DNA of 6,414 bases, taken from NCBI GenBank assembly GCA_021162125.1, contig JAGGZG010000019.1:1-6414 (forward strand), in the 5' to 3' direction. Source of the DNA: Anaerolineae bacterium. GTDB lineage: Bacteria; Chloroflexota; Anaerolineae; JACIWR01. The position numbers were made by a program, and so were the translations under genes. Under the pieces are notes generated by a model. That model was given only the letters and a program-made list of their open reading frames with translations. It did no database searches and was not told the origin of the DNA. Positions 1 to 6,147 of the stretch are shown here, piece after piece (within the stretch, counting starts at the first letter, position 1; every line of letters starts with the position of its first letter).

Positions 1-3
1 GAG

Positions 4-483
4 ATGAGTAGAATGGCAACCGAAGAACAAAAGAAGGCCAATCAGTTGCGTCTGACAAAACTATCCCTGCTCGGACTGACCATCTCGGTGTGGGATATGG
101 TCGGTGACAGTGCCTATGGCTTTAGCAAGGGCATAGGTGAATACATCCTGCCCGTCCTGGAGAAGGAGATGGGCCTGGAACTCACCGGCGAGTCTCTTGT
201 GGATATCGCTACCGAGGTCGGACGGATCGCCGTTGATGAGTTCGGCTTCGCGGAAAGCGTGGAGGTCTCAGGCGACGACAACGTGATCACGCTGAAGGTC
301 AAGAACTGCATCAACCACAAGCTGACCGACGACCTGAGGGCTGCTGGCGTGGAATTTCCTTTTACCTGCCCGTTCCTGTGCGTTGGAGAAGCCATCCTGC
401 ATCGGGTGGGCAAGAGGGCCAGAGGCACTGTCGAGAAATGGGAGGAGGGCAAGGGGTCGATCATCACCTTCGAGTTGACCTAG
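4..483 (+). CDS. Small cytosolic protein with V4R-like cysteine pattern (function unknown)
   Basis: The 159-residue product has no signal peptide. Residues 16-50 are mixed hydrophobic, and residues 55-85 look like an amphipathic helix (ESLVDIATEVGRIAVDEFGF). A strand-rich half then carries Cys102, His105, Cys122 and Cys126 (NCINH and TCPFLC) and ends in a short strand (IITFEL). A helix, then a strand with Cys, then Cys-Pro-x-Leu and a closing strand resembles the V4R family, which binds small hydrophobic ligands or metal in regulatory proteins. This is a similarity by eye, not a firm family call. A zinc or other metal site built from these residues is inference. ATG codons lie at 4 and 13, and the bases before them are in frame, so the true start could be outside the window. 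The stop overlaps a small hairpin. The next gene is more than 400 bp away, so it is probably a separate transcription unit. Confidence 0.6.
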   Translation: MSRMATEEQKKANQLRLTKLSLLGLTISVWDMVGDSAYGFSKGIGEYILPVLEKEMGLELTGESLVDIATEVGRIAVDEFGFAESVEVSGDDNVITLKVKNCINHKLTDDLRAAGVEFPFTCPFLCVGEAILHRVGKRARGTVEKWEEGKGSIITFELT

Positions 484-496
484 CTTGCAGGCTAGG
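479..496 (+). repeat. Small hairpin overlapping the stop codon of the first gene
   Basis: CCTAGC (479-484) and GCTAGG (491-496) are perfect 6-bp arms around a 6-nt loop, and the TAG stop lies in the left arm. No T-run follows, so it is not a standard intrinsic terminator. It could protect or define the mRNA 3' end. Confidence 0.35.
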
Positions 497-531
497 CACT
501 CTGCCCGCCAAGCCCCTGCAGCCTTCTTACA

Positions 532-562
532 CCAGGGGGTAGCCAACTATGAGCCAGGGGGT
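532..562. repeat. Short direct repeat, CCAGGGGGT twice, 22 bp apart
   Basis: The 9-mer CCAGGGGGT occurs at 532-540 and 554-562. After both copies the sequence continues with similar bases (AGC and GAGC). A period of 22 bp is about two helical turns, so two protein-binding half-sites on the same DNA face are conceivable. The repeat may equally be debris of a mobile or repetitive element. No gene covers it. Confidence 0.35.
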
Positions 563-572
563 GAGCGCGGTC

Positions 573-690
573 AGCAGGGCGGGATTCCCCCGCTGCGAAG
601 CGGGCAGGAACCCCGTCCTGCTGCGAGATAGTCGTGGGCTTGTATGCACAACCCCCAGCTTCGCAGGGGGCTTGATGGCGACGCTCCCAC
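573..690 (+). repeat. Nested hairpin region in the gap before the response regulator
   Basis: An 11-bp outer stem pairs 573-583 with 612-622, with one G-T wobble at 579/616. It encloses an inner hairpin, CCCGCT (589-594) and AGCGGG (599-604), with a GCGA centre. A second unit follows: GTGGG (634-638) can pair with CCCAC (686-690) around CCCCC (652-656) and GGGGG (666-670). The wobble pairs only in the + strand copy, which weakly favours a + strand RNA or a decayed palindrome. Together with the element at 741-890 this fills the gap of about 420 bp between genes. I see no tRNA, no known riboswitch core and no convincing reading frame. Confidence 0.45.
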
Positions 691-740
691 TGGGTGTGGA
701 TGGATAATCCAGTACTTGAGAAAAGTTGGTGCTGCTGCCA

Positions 741-890
741 CGTCGCCTGGACGTGAACGTCCAGGCTGAGCAGGTGAAGAGTGCTGAAGCACCCTGCGCC
801 AATGTGGACGGCGGCTCCGAGGCCACCACAGCCTGCTTCAGCAGGCTTCTGCTGCTGAGCCTGGCGCTTCAGCGCCGGGCGGGGGGCGGA
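741..890. repeat. Compound palindromic element, copy A
   Basis: The stretch is a series of perfect short palindromes with 2-nt centres. GCCTGGACGT (745-754) and ACGTCCAGGC (757-766) surround GA. GTGCT and AGCAC (781-792) also surround GA. GCCTGCT and AGCAGGC (831-846) surround TC. GGCGCT and AGCGCC (863-876) surround TC. A longer inverted pair, 761-773 with 852-864, matches at 12 of 13 positions and encloses the middle hairpins. The first and last parts match copy B at 6026-6141. The right end (GGCGGGGGGCGGA) stops only 17 bp before the response regulator ATG. It looks like a REP-type or other dispersed repeat; the family is not identified. Confidence 0.7.
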
Positions 891-907
891 TTTCTCAACT
901 ATTGATA

Positions 908-1285
908 ATGGGTAATAAGAAAGTGATCATAGCAGTAGACGATGAACCGAATATTCGCACCCTGGTCTGCTACTGTCTTAAGTGCAGCGGTGATTTCGAG
1001 GTGCTCGAAGCCGGCAATGGCGAGGAAGCTATTGAGCTGGCCATCACCCACCGGCCTGTCCTGATCGTTATGGATGTGCGAATGCCCGGCATGGGGGGTA
1101 TCGAAGCCTGTCGCCGCCTCAAGGCCAACCCGGCCACTGCTTCCATTCCGGTGCTCTTCCTCTCCGCCTGGCATAATGAGAGACAGGCCGCTCTGGACGC
1201 CGGAGGAGTGGCCTTCCTTCTCAAACCCTTCGACCCGGCGGAATTGATAGCCGCAGTCCACAGGTATATCACCGGGACTTCTTGA
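908..1285 (+). CDS. Receiver-only (CheY-like) response regulator
   Basis: The protein is a single receiver domain of about 125 residues, with no DNA-binding or enzymatic output domain. With the ATG at 908 as start, the acidic pocket is Asp11-Asp12 (VDDEPNIR), the phospho-acceptor is Asp56 (IVMDVRMPGMGG), the switch residues are Ser86 (FLSA) and Phe103, and the conserved lysine is Lys106 (LLKPFD). All catalytic residues are intact, so it should be phosphorylated by a sensor kinase. The obvious candidate in the window is the hybrid-free kinase at 3541-5982. An in-frame TTG at 902 is an alternative start; neither has a clear ribosome-binding site. The stop lies 32 bp before the preferred amidoligase start, so the two genes are probably co-transcribed. 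Without an output domain it would act by binding a partner protein. Confidence 0.93.
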   Translation: MGNKKVIIAVDDEPNIRTLVCYCLKCSGDFEVLEAGNGEEAIELAITHRPVLIVMDVRMPGMGGIEACRRLKANPATASIPVLFLSAWHNERQAALDAGGVAFLLKPFDPAELIAAVHRYITGTS

Positions 1286-1302
1286 TTCCACGTCTGAGAA
1301 AG

Positions 1303-1307
1303 TGGAG
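1303..1307 (+). promoter_or_regulatory. Ribosome-binding site choosing the ATG at 1318
   Basis: TGGAG lies 10 nt upstream of the ATG at 1318. This favours that start over the in-frame TTG at 1282, which overlaps the response regulator stop (TTGA) but would add 12 residues with no visible family match. Confidence 0.5.
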
Positions 1308-1317
1308 CTGTGCATGG

Positions 1318-2607
1318 ATGAAGGAACCCATCCTCTTCCGCCGCGACGATTGTCTGACCTATAACCAGGCTCTTTACTGGAAAGACCTGCTCTACCGCAC
1401 GGTGAAGATCGGCACCGAAGTCGAGTTCGCCATGCCCAAAGGGGTCAGGAAAGAAGACTTTCTGCCGGCATTGGTCCTGGCCTTGCAACCATCGCAGGAC
1501 TTAAGCAACCTGGGCTGCTACGGCGTCCTCGACGTGATCAGCGAACACTGCGGCATCGAGGTGCAGGTTATCGGCCGGCAACCCTATTACTCGGCGCTCA
1601 TCGAGCAATATCGCCGTATCTTTGCCCTGTTACCGGAGGGTATCCGCGCGCGGCCCACCTGCGGTCTGCATTACCATGTGCTGACCATCGGCCTCAGCGA
1701 ACCGGTGCCGGAGATCATCCTGGCCAACGTGTGGAATCTGACCCGCCGTTATGCCCCTTACCTGCGCTTTCTGACCAGCGCCGGTGATTCCATGACGGCC
1801 CTCTGTCGCCGTCGCAACTACACCAGTCACCTGGAGATGGTGCGCCACACGCCGGGCGTCTACTCGATGCGCGAGATCCAGCAACTCCTGCGCGAAAGCC
1901 GGCGCGTGCCCGAACACCAGAATTTTCTCAATCTGGAACACGTGCGTTTCAACGAACAAGGCGCAATTACGGACTTCCACCTGGAGTTCCGTTTTCCCGA
2001 CGCTGACCTCTCGCCCACTGCTATCGTGGCTAAGACTTTTCTCTTCCTGGCCATGATCCTCAAGGCCGTGGAGATGAGCCAGTACGGGGTCATCCACGTG
2101 GGCCGCATTCGGGAATGGCGGCGTAAGGTGGAACTGTTGGATATGCTTTCCAATAACGATGGGCCGCTGGCCACTTCCGATACCGGCCGGGTGACGCCGA
2201 AGGTCATCGAGGAGCTACGGGTCGGTTGCCGGGAATTACTGGAGTTGCTCAAACCCGTCTTCGCCCGCTTCGAGCATAATCCATCTTTTGAGGTACTCTC
2301 CCTGCTGGCCGAAACGCCCATCTCCCTGCTGCGGGCCAGCGGTCGCGACTGGTCGCAGATCGAGGAGATTCTTGCAGAGCGGGCGGTTGCAGTGGTCGAT
2401 GAGTTGGACAAAACCGACCGTGCTCTGATGCGGCGCATCGAGCTGGCCGAGTTGACCGGTTATCCGGCGCCAGAGGCCTGGAAGTGGGATGCTGCGCGGG
2501 ATCTCTATCTAACCCCCCAGGAACTGGAGAAGCGATTGAAACGGCTGGATGCCTGGCGGGGGTTGGCATGGGATGCCGAACTGGGTACGATGGTGTTTCG
2601 TAAGTAG
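1318..2607 (+). CDS. Amidoligase family protein (glutamine-synthetase-like COOH-NH2 ligase)
   Basis: The product has 429 residues from the ATG at 1318. The core carries the marks of the Amidoligase_2 family (PF12224): a first strand KIGTEVEF with Glu34 and Glu36, a second acidic strand (VLDVISEHCGIEVQV, about 71-84), a GLHYHV motif with His118 and His120, and LEFRFPDADLSP with Glu223 and Arg225, followed by a long hydrophobic helix (232-252). In this fold the Glu, His and Arg residues bind ATP and metal and stabilise an acyl-phosphate, so the expected reaction is ATP-dependent amide or peptide bond formation. The substrate is unknown. Residues from about 265 to 429 form a helical, charged C-terminal extension beyond the core. 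There is no signal peptide, so it is cytosolic. The gene lies 20 bp before a class II amidotransferase, the likely partner. The family assignment is by motif and was not searched. Confidence 0.78.
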   Translation: MKEPILFRRDDCLTYNQALYWKDLLYRTVKIGTEVEFAMPKGVRKEDFLPALVLALQPSQDLSNLGCYGVLDVISEHCGIEVQVIGRQPYYSALIEQYRRIFALLPEGIRARPTCGLHYHVLTIGLSEPVPEIILANVWNLTRRYAPYLRFLTSAGDSMTALCRRRNYTSHLEMVRHTPGVYSMREIQQLLRESRRVPEHQNFLNLEHVRFNEQGAITDFHLEFRFPDADLSPTAIVAKTFLFLAMILKAVEMSQYGVIHVGRIREWRRKVELLDMLSNNDGPLATSDTGRVTPKVIEELRVGCRELLELLKPVFARFEHNPSFEVLSLLAETPISLLRASGRDWSQIEEILAERAVAVVDELDKTDRALMRRIELAELTGYPAPEAWKWDAARDLYLTPQELEKRLKRLDAWRGLAWDAELGTMVFRK

Positions 2608-2613
2608 TGGACT

Positions 2614-2620
2614 GGAAGAG
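2614..2620 (+). promoter_or_regulatory. Ribosome-binding site choosing the ATG at 2628
   Basis: GGAAGAG sits 7 nt before the ATG at 2628. That start gives Met-Cys-Gly, as class II amidotransferases need. The in-frame GTG at 2607 would bury the nucleophilic Cys eight residues inside the chain. Confidence 0.7.
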
Positions 2621-2627
2621 TGGAAGG

Positions 2628-3410
2628 ATGTGTGGTCTGGTAGGTATACTACTCCATCCAGGCTCGCGGTCTGAGGACGAGTGGCAGGAATTACGGGCTC
2701 TCTTCACGCGTATGTTGGTGTTCAACGAGGAGCGGGGCCGTGAGGCAGCGGGGCTGGCCGTAATTCAGCGCGATGGGAGTTGCCACGTCTTCAAGCAACC
2801 GGTGGCTGCGTCGGAGTTAGTGCGGATGCGGCGGTATCATGAGGTACTGAATATGAGCGGCGTGGAGACGGCGTGTCTGCTGGGCCACACCCGGATGCCG
2901 ACGAAGGGCAGTCCCCTGTGCCCGACCAACAACCATCCCTTGCACACGGCGCACACGGTGGGAATTCACAACGGGATGATTCTCAACGACGACGAGCTTT
3001 TCGACCATCTGAGTTTGCCCCGCCAAGGTCAGGTGGATAGCGAGGTCATCTTTCGCCTGCTGGACAGAGTGAATCCCATCACGAACGACGGCCGCTATCC
3101 CGCCCTGGTGCAGGAACAGGTATCCTCACTGCGGGGGTGCTTTGCTACTCTTTCTGTGGACTTGCGGCAGCCCACGCAGTTATTGGTGCTGAAGCAGTTG
3201 ATGCCCCTTTGTCTGCACTACGAGGTGGGCCTGCGGGCGCTCTTTTTTAATTCGCGGTACATCTTCCTGCGCCGGGCCTTCGGTCGGGCGGTGATCACCG
3301 AGGCCCTGGGATCGAGACGAGGTTACATCTTCGACGCTGAGCGGTTGCCGGAGTTGGGATCCGCTCCTTTGGAGTCATTCCCCCTTCCTCAAAATGATGT
3401 AATGTGGTAA
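2628..3410 (+). CDS. Stand-alone class II glutamine amidotransferase (Ntn hydrolase)
   Basis: From the ATG at 2628 the protein has 260 residues and is a single GATase type 2 domain. Removal of Met would expose Cys2 (MCGLVG) as the N-terminal nucleophile. Other family residues are present: RGREAAG (36-42), GHTRMPT with Arg89, NNHP (101-104), HNGMILN with Asn115 and Gly116 of the oxyanion hole, and DSE with Asp137. These match the glutaminase residues of GlmS and PurF, so the active site looks complete. Neither a sugar isomerase nor a phosphoribosyltransferase domain is attached, so it is not GlmS, PurF or AsnB. Residues 165-235 (SLRGCFATLSVD onwards) continue the Ntn fold. It probably feeds ammonia to the amidoligase encoded just upstream, or hydrolyses or transfers an amide bond on the same product. 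The genes are 20 bp apart and likely one operon. Confidence 0.9.
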   Translation: MCGLVGILLHPGSRSEDEWQELRALFTRMLVFNEERGREAAGLAVIQRDGSCHVFKQPVAASELVRMRRYHEVLNMSGVETACLLGHTRMPTKGSPLCPTNNHPLHTAHTVGIHNGMILNDDELFDHLSLPRQGQVDSEVIFRLLDRVNPITNDGRYPALVQEQVSSLRGCFATLSVDLRQPTQLLVLKQLMPLCLHYEVGLRALFFNSRYIFLRRAFGRAVITEALGSRRGYIFDAERLPELGSAPLESFPLPQNDVMW

Positions 3411-3431
3411 AATGTATTGAGTGTGTGTGAT

Positions 3432-3464
3432 AAACATGACGTTTTTACGTTTCATGTTTTACGT
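3432..3464. promoter_or_regulatory. AT-rich ACGT repeat / imperfect palindrome upstream of the kinase
   Basis: The 130-bp gap 3411-3540 is much more AT-rich than the genes around it. It holds AAACATG (3432-3438) and CATGTTT (3453-3459) facing each other, with ACGT at 3439-3442, 3447-3450 and 3461-3464. TTTTACGT occurs twice (3443-3450 and 3457-3464). A run of T follows at 3467-3472. It could be an operator for the kinase gene or a weak terminator of the operon before it. The arrangement is seen; the role is inferred. Confidence 0.4.
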
Positions 3465-3497
3465 AATTTTTTCACGGGGCGTAACTATACGCTCAGT

Positions 3498-3503
3498 GAT
3501 AAT
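3498..3503 (+). promoter_or_regulatory. Possible -10 element of the kinase promoter
   Basis: GATAAT at 3498-3503 is one base from the TATAAT consensus and lies 37 bp before the kinase ATG. No convincing -35 box stands 16-18 bp upstream; TTCACG at 3471-3476 is too far away at 21 bp. This is a weak candidate only. Confidence 0.25.
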
Positions 3504-3530
3504 CCTGGGGGTGAGAACAGTCAAGTTGTG

Positions 3531-3535
3531 AAGGG
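3531..3535 (+). promoter_or_regulatory. Ribosome-binding site of the kinase gene
   Basis: AAGGG ends 5 nt before the ATG at 3541 and supports that start. Confidence 0.55.
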
Positions 3536-3540
3536 ATAGC

Positions 3541-5982
3541 ATGTCTGCCATCGCCGCATTGCACGAATTGCTGATCAGCCCCCCGGCCGGGTTTCTATAC
3601 CACCTGATTCTCCTCCTGAGCATCGAGGCTGGGCTGGGGATGGCGGTGCATTACTGGCGGCGCTCACCCGCAGAACCGTGGGCGCGTCGTCTGATCCTGG
3701 CTTTCGGGGGGTTGCTTCTCATTCGCGCAGTGATGATAGGCATCGCCTTGCTGGTGCGTCCCGATACCTCGATCTTCCCCGCCCTCTGGCCACCCCTGGA
3801 TCGCCTCTGTAGTTTCCTCTCCCTGCTGATCATCGTCTGGGCTTTCGTCCTGCCCCTGCTTCCCCGGCCCGGTCGTACGGATTTCTGGGTTCTGGGCGGT
3901 GGGACAATCATTATCCTGGGCTTCTATGCCCTTCTGTCCACGTGGTGGTATTTCACTGCTGCTCAAACGCCGGATGCTTACTTCACTGGCAGTTGGCCGG
4001 ATCGGGCATGGGAGGTTGGGCAAGTCATCTTGTTAGGAACGGCGATAGGTTTGCTCCTATACCGGCGAGGACCATCTTTTCTCCTCGTTTCCCTGCTGAC
4101 TCTGCTGGTGGGCCACCTGCTGCAACTCGTATTCCCCGGATCTCATCCTCACGTGGCCGGCTGGGTGCGGGTGAGCGACCTGGTGGCCTATCCTGCGTTG
4201 GCGATCCTGGTATACCACTCCATCAGTACTGAGCTTCAGAGCACGGCGCAGGCTTTTCAGCAGGAACTGCGAGAGATCAGCCAGGATGCCTTGCAGCGCA
4301 CGCAGGAATTGATCTTCCTGTTGGACGCCAACCGGAACGTAAATGCCTCCCTGGACCTGATCACAGTATTGCAGAAAGTGGTGCAAAGTCTGGTGGATGG
4401 CATCGGCGCCGGATATGGCATCATCGCGCTGGTGGGAAAAGGGGAAGCGGGATTGATGCGGGCAGTGGCCGGATATGATCCCCTTGACCAGGGAGTGTGG
4501 CAGACCAGCGACGTATGTTTTTCTTTGAAACAATACCCTTTGCTCGAACACGTGATACGCCGCCGGCGACGAGTCGTCGTGCAAGAAGTGGAGATCAGTG
4601 CGCAGCTCATCGCCATCCATGCTTTGATGGGCAGTGTAGAGATCGGCCCGCTGATGATCATCCCCCTGGTGCATCGGAAAGAAGTGCTGGGGCTGGTGCT
4701 TCTCAGCAATGCCAACAGCCAGAAACTATTCACTGCCGAAGATGGCCGCTTTGCCGAAGCTCTGGCCCAGCAGGTAGCAGCGGCCGTGGCCAATGCCCGC
4801 CTCTACCGGCAGGTGGACGAGCAACGACGACGGCTGGCCGACTTGCTTCGTGCTCAGAGAAAAGAGACCAGGGAGCGACAGGCCATCCTGGAATCCATCG
4901 CCGATGGAGTGGTAGTGGGGGATGCTCAGGGGAAAATAACCATGGTCAATGCCGCCGCCGAACGCATTTTCGGGCGATCTCAGCGGGAGTTGCTGGGCTT
5001 GCCCATACGCGAGTTTTATCCTCGCTTGCAAGAGGGAGGCAACGGACGGCAGAGATCCACCTCATCGTGGAGTGGAGAGGGGATTCACACCGTTTTCGAA
5101 CGGGAGGGCCGCGTCATCGAGGGAAGTCTGGCTCCCGTGCTTAGTGATGGGAATTCACTGGCGGGCTTCGTGGCTGTGTTCCGCGATGTGACCAAGGAAA
5201 GGCAGGCCGAACGAGCTAAAAGCGAGTTCGTCTCCACCGTATCCCACGAACTGCGTACTCCTCTCACGTCTATCAAGGGTTACGCGGACCTTCTAGGCAG
5301 TGGTATGGCCGGGGAAATCAGCCCTCAACAGAAGACTTTCCTGGGTACCATCTGCACCAACGTCGAGCGCATGGTGAAGCTGGTTAATGACCTGATCAGC
5401 ATCTCGGAACTAGGTGGCGTCGTAGAGTTGCAGCGGGAAGCGGTGGACGTGACTCAGGTTATTCACGAAGCAGTCGAAACCTGGTCCCCGCGCGCTGCGG
5501 AACGGGAGATCATCATCACTGCGGAGCTTCCTTCGTCGTTGCCACCGGTGGATGCCGACCCTTCTCGCCTGCGGCAGATTATGGATCATCTACTTTCCAA
5601 CGCCTGTAAGTTTACCTATCCTGGTGGAAAGGTATCGGTGCGGGCCGAGTTACACGAAGATACGGCAGGAACAGGGAAAAGAAACACTTTCCTGCTCATC
5701 TCCGTGAGCGATACGGGAGTAGGCATCGCCGCCGAGGATCAAGAGCGCATCTTTGAGCGGTTTTACCGGGCGGATAATCCCCTCCAGGTGGAGGCCGGAG
5801 GAGCGGGTGTAGGTCTGGCCATCGTCAAGTCACTGGTGGAGGCCCACGGGGGGCGGATATGGGTGGAGAGTTGGGTAGGCGAGGGCAGTGTGTTCAGCTT
5901 TCTCTTGCCCGTGGCTCAGAGTGCCCTGCAAGAGCAAGATGACAGGAACACAGAGGTTTTACTTCACCGATCACCTCTGTAA
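3541..5982 (+). CDS. Membrane sensor histidine kinase (7TM-GAF-PAS-HisKA-HATPase)
   Basis: The protein has 813 residues. About seven hydrophobic segments lie in residues 17-227 (roughly 17-37, 50-72, 85-106, 116-137, 160-174, 179-197 and 211-227), forming an N-terminal membrane sensor of unrecognised type. A linker helix (228-262) leads to a GAF domain (about 264-420), a coiled coil (420-448) and a PAS domain (about 446-555, with ILESIADGVVVGDAQGKI). The dimerisation domain has the phospho-acceptor His569 (SHELRTPL). The ATPase domain has Asn687 in the N box (HLLSNACKF), DTGVGIA (724-730), the F box IFERFYRA (737-744) and GAGVGLAIVKSLVEAHGG (754-771). All catalytic motifs are intact. There is no attached receiver, so it needs a separate response regulator; the receiver-only protein encoded at 908-1285 is the nearest candidate. 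The ligands of the GAF, PAS and membrane parts are unknown. Confidence 0.95.
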   Translation: MSAIAALHELLISPPAGFLYHLILLLSIEAGLGMAVHYWRRSPAEPWARRLILAFGGLLLIRAVMIGIALLVRPDTSIFPALWPPLDRLCSFLSLLIIVWAFVLPLLPRPGRTDFWVLGGGTIIILGFYALLSTWWYFTAAQTPDAYFTGSWPDRAWEVGQVILLGTAIGLLLYRRGPSFLLVSLLTLLVGHLLQLVFPGSHPHVAGWVRVSDLVAYPALAILVYHSISTELQSTAQAFQQELREISQDALQRTQELIFLLDANRNVNASLDLITVLQKVVQSLVDGIGAGYGIIALVGKGEAGLMRAVAGYDPLDQGVWQTSDVCFSLKQYPLLEHVIRRRRRVVVQEVEISAQLIAIHALMGSVEIGPLMIIPLVHRKEVLGLVLLSNANSQKLFTAEDGRFAEALAQQVAAAVANARLYRQVDEQRRRLADLLRAQRKETRERQAILESIADGVVVGDAQGKITMVNAAAERIFGRSQRELLGLPIREFYPRLQEGGNGRQRSTSSWSGEGIHTVFEREGRVIEGSLAPVLSDGNSLAGFVAVFRDVTKERQAERAKSEFVSTVSHELRTPLTSIKGYADLLGSGMAGEISPQQKTFLGTICTNVERMVKLVNDLISISELGGVVELQREAVDVTQVIHEAVETWSPRAAEREIIITAELPSSLPPVDADPSRLRQIMDHLLSNACKFTYPGGKVSVRAELHEDTAGTGKRNTFLLISVSDTGVGIAAEDQERIFERFYRADNPLQVEAGGAGVGLAIVKSLVEAHGGRIWVESWVGEGSVFSFLLPVAQSALQEQDDRNTEVLLHRSPL
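5950..5980 (+). repeat. Inverted repeat at the 3' end of the kinase gene
   Basis: ACAGAGGT (5950-5957) and ACCTCTGT (5973-5980) are perfect 8-bp arms with a 15-nt loop. The right arm runs into the TAA stop. No T-run follows, so an intrinsic terminator is doubtful. It may serve mRNA 3' stability. Confidence 0.4.
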
Positions 5983-6025
5983 GAGCGTGTCTGAAAAAAC
6001 CGAGGTGAAGGTATCAACCACCAAC

Positions 6026-6141
6026 TCTCGCCCGGACGTGGAACGTCCGGGCTACGAGATGCAAGGCCCTCCGGGCCTCTGGAGCCCCCGAAGGGGGCTT
6101 CCCACCTCGTAGCCGGACGGTTTAGCGCCCGGCGGGGCGGA
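6026..6141. repeat. Compound palindromic element, copy B (between convergent genes)
   Basis: GCCCGGACGT (6030-6039) and ACGTCCGGGC (6043-6052) form a 10-bp palindrome with a 3-nt centre; TCTCG and CGAGA flank it. An outer stem GCTACGAG (6051-6058) and CTCGTAGC (6106-6113) encloses two hairpins: AGGCCC/GGGCCT (6064-6078) and AGCCCCC/GGGGGCT (6083-6099). GCCGG (6112-6116) can pair with CCGGC (6129-6133). The left palindrome and the right end (AGCGCC, then GGCGGGG and CGGA) correspond to copy A at 741-890 in the same orientation. It lies between convergent genes, so it could end transcription from both sides, but no U-tract is seen. Confidence 0.7.
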
Positions 6142-6147
6142 CGAGGA

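Noticed and set aside
527..829. A 100-residue reading frame on the - strand (and another at 571-792) in the gap before the response regulator
   Set aside because: They run through several perfect palindromes, have low-complexity Ser/Pro/Arg composition and no family pattern. They are most likely open by chance in GC-rich repeat DNA.
573..890. CRISPR array or tRNA in the repeat-rich gap
   Set aside because: The hairpins differ in sequence and spacing, with no regular repeat-spacer pattern and no cloverleaf or T-loop signature.
1282..1317. A TTG start for the amidoligase at 1282, overlapping the regulator stop in a TTGA
   Set aside because: The overlap would allow translational coupling, but the ATG at 1318 has a Shine-Dalgarno-like TGGAG and the extra 12 residues match nothing. 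It is not fully excluded.
1860..2438. Long - strand frames opposite the amidoligase (192 and 155 residues) and opposite its junction with the amidotransferase (2249-2725)
   Set aside because: Their translations are Arg/Ser/Pro-rich shadows, while the + strand frames carry full enzyme motif sets.
4057..5144. Several frames of 178-215 residues overlapping the histidine kinase on both strands
   Set aside because: The kinase frame has intact GAF, PAS and catalytic motifs throughout, so the others are overlaps without support.
5983..6000. GTGTCTGAAAAAAC near the kinase stop, which resembles some insertion-sequence ends
   Set aside because: There is no transposase, no matching inverted copy and no target duplication in the window.
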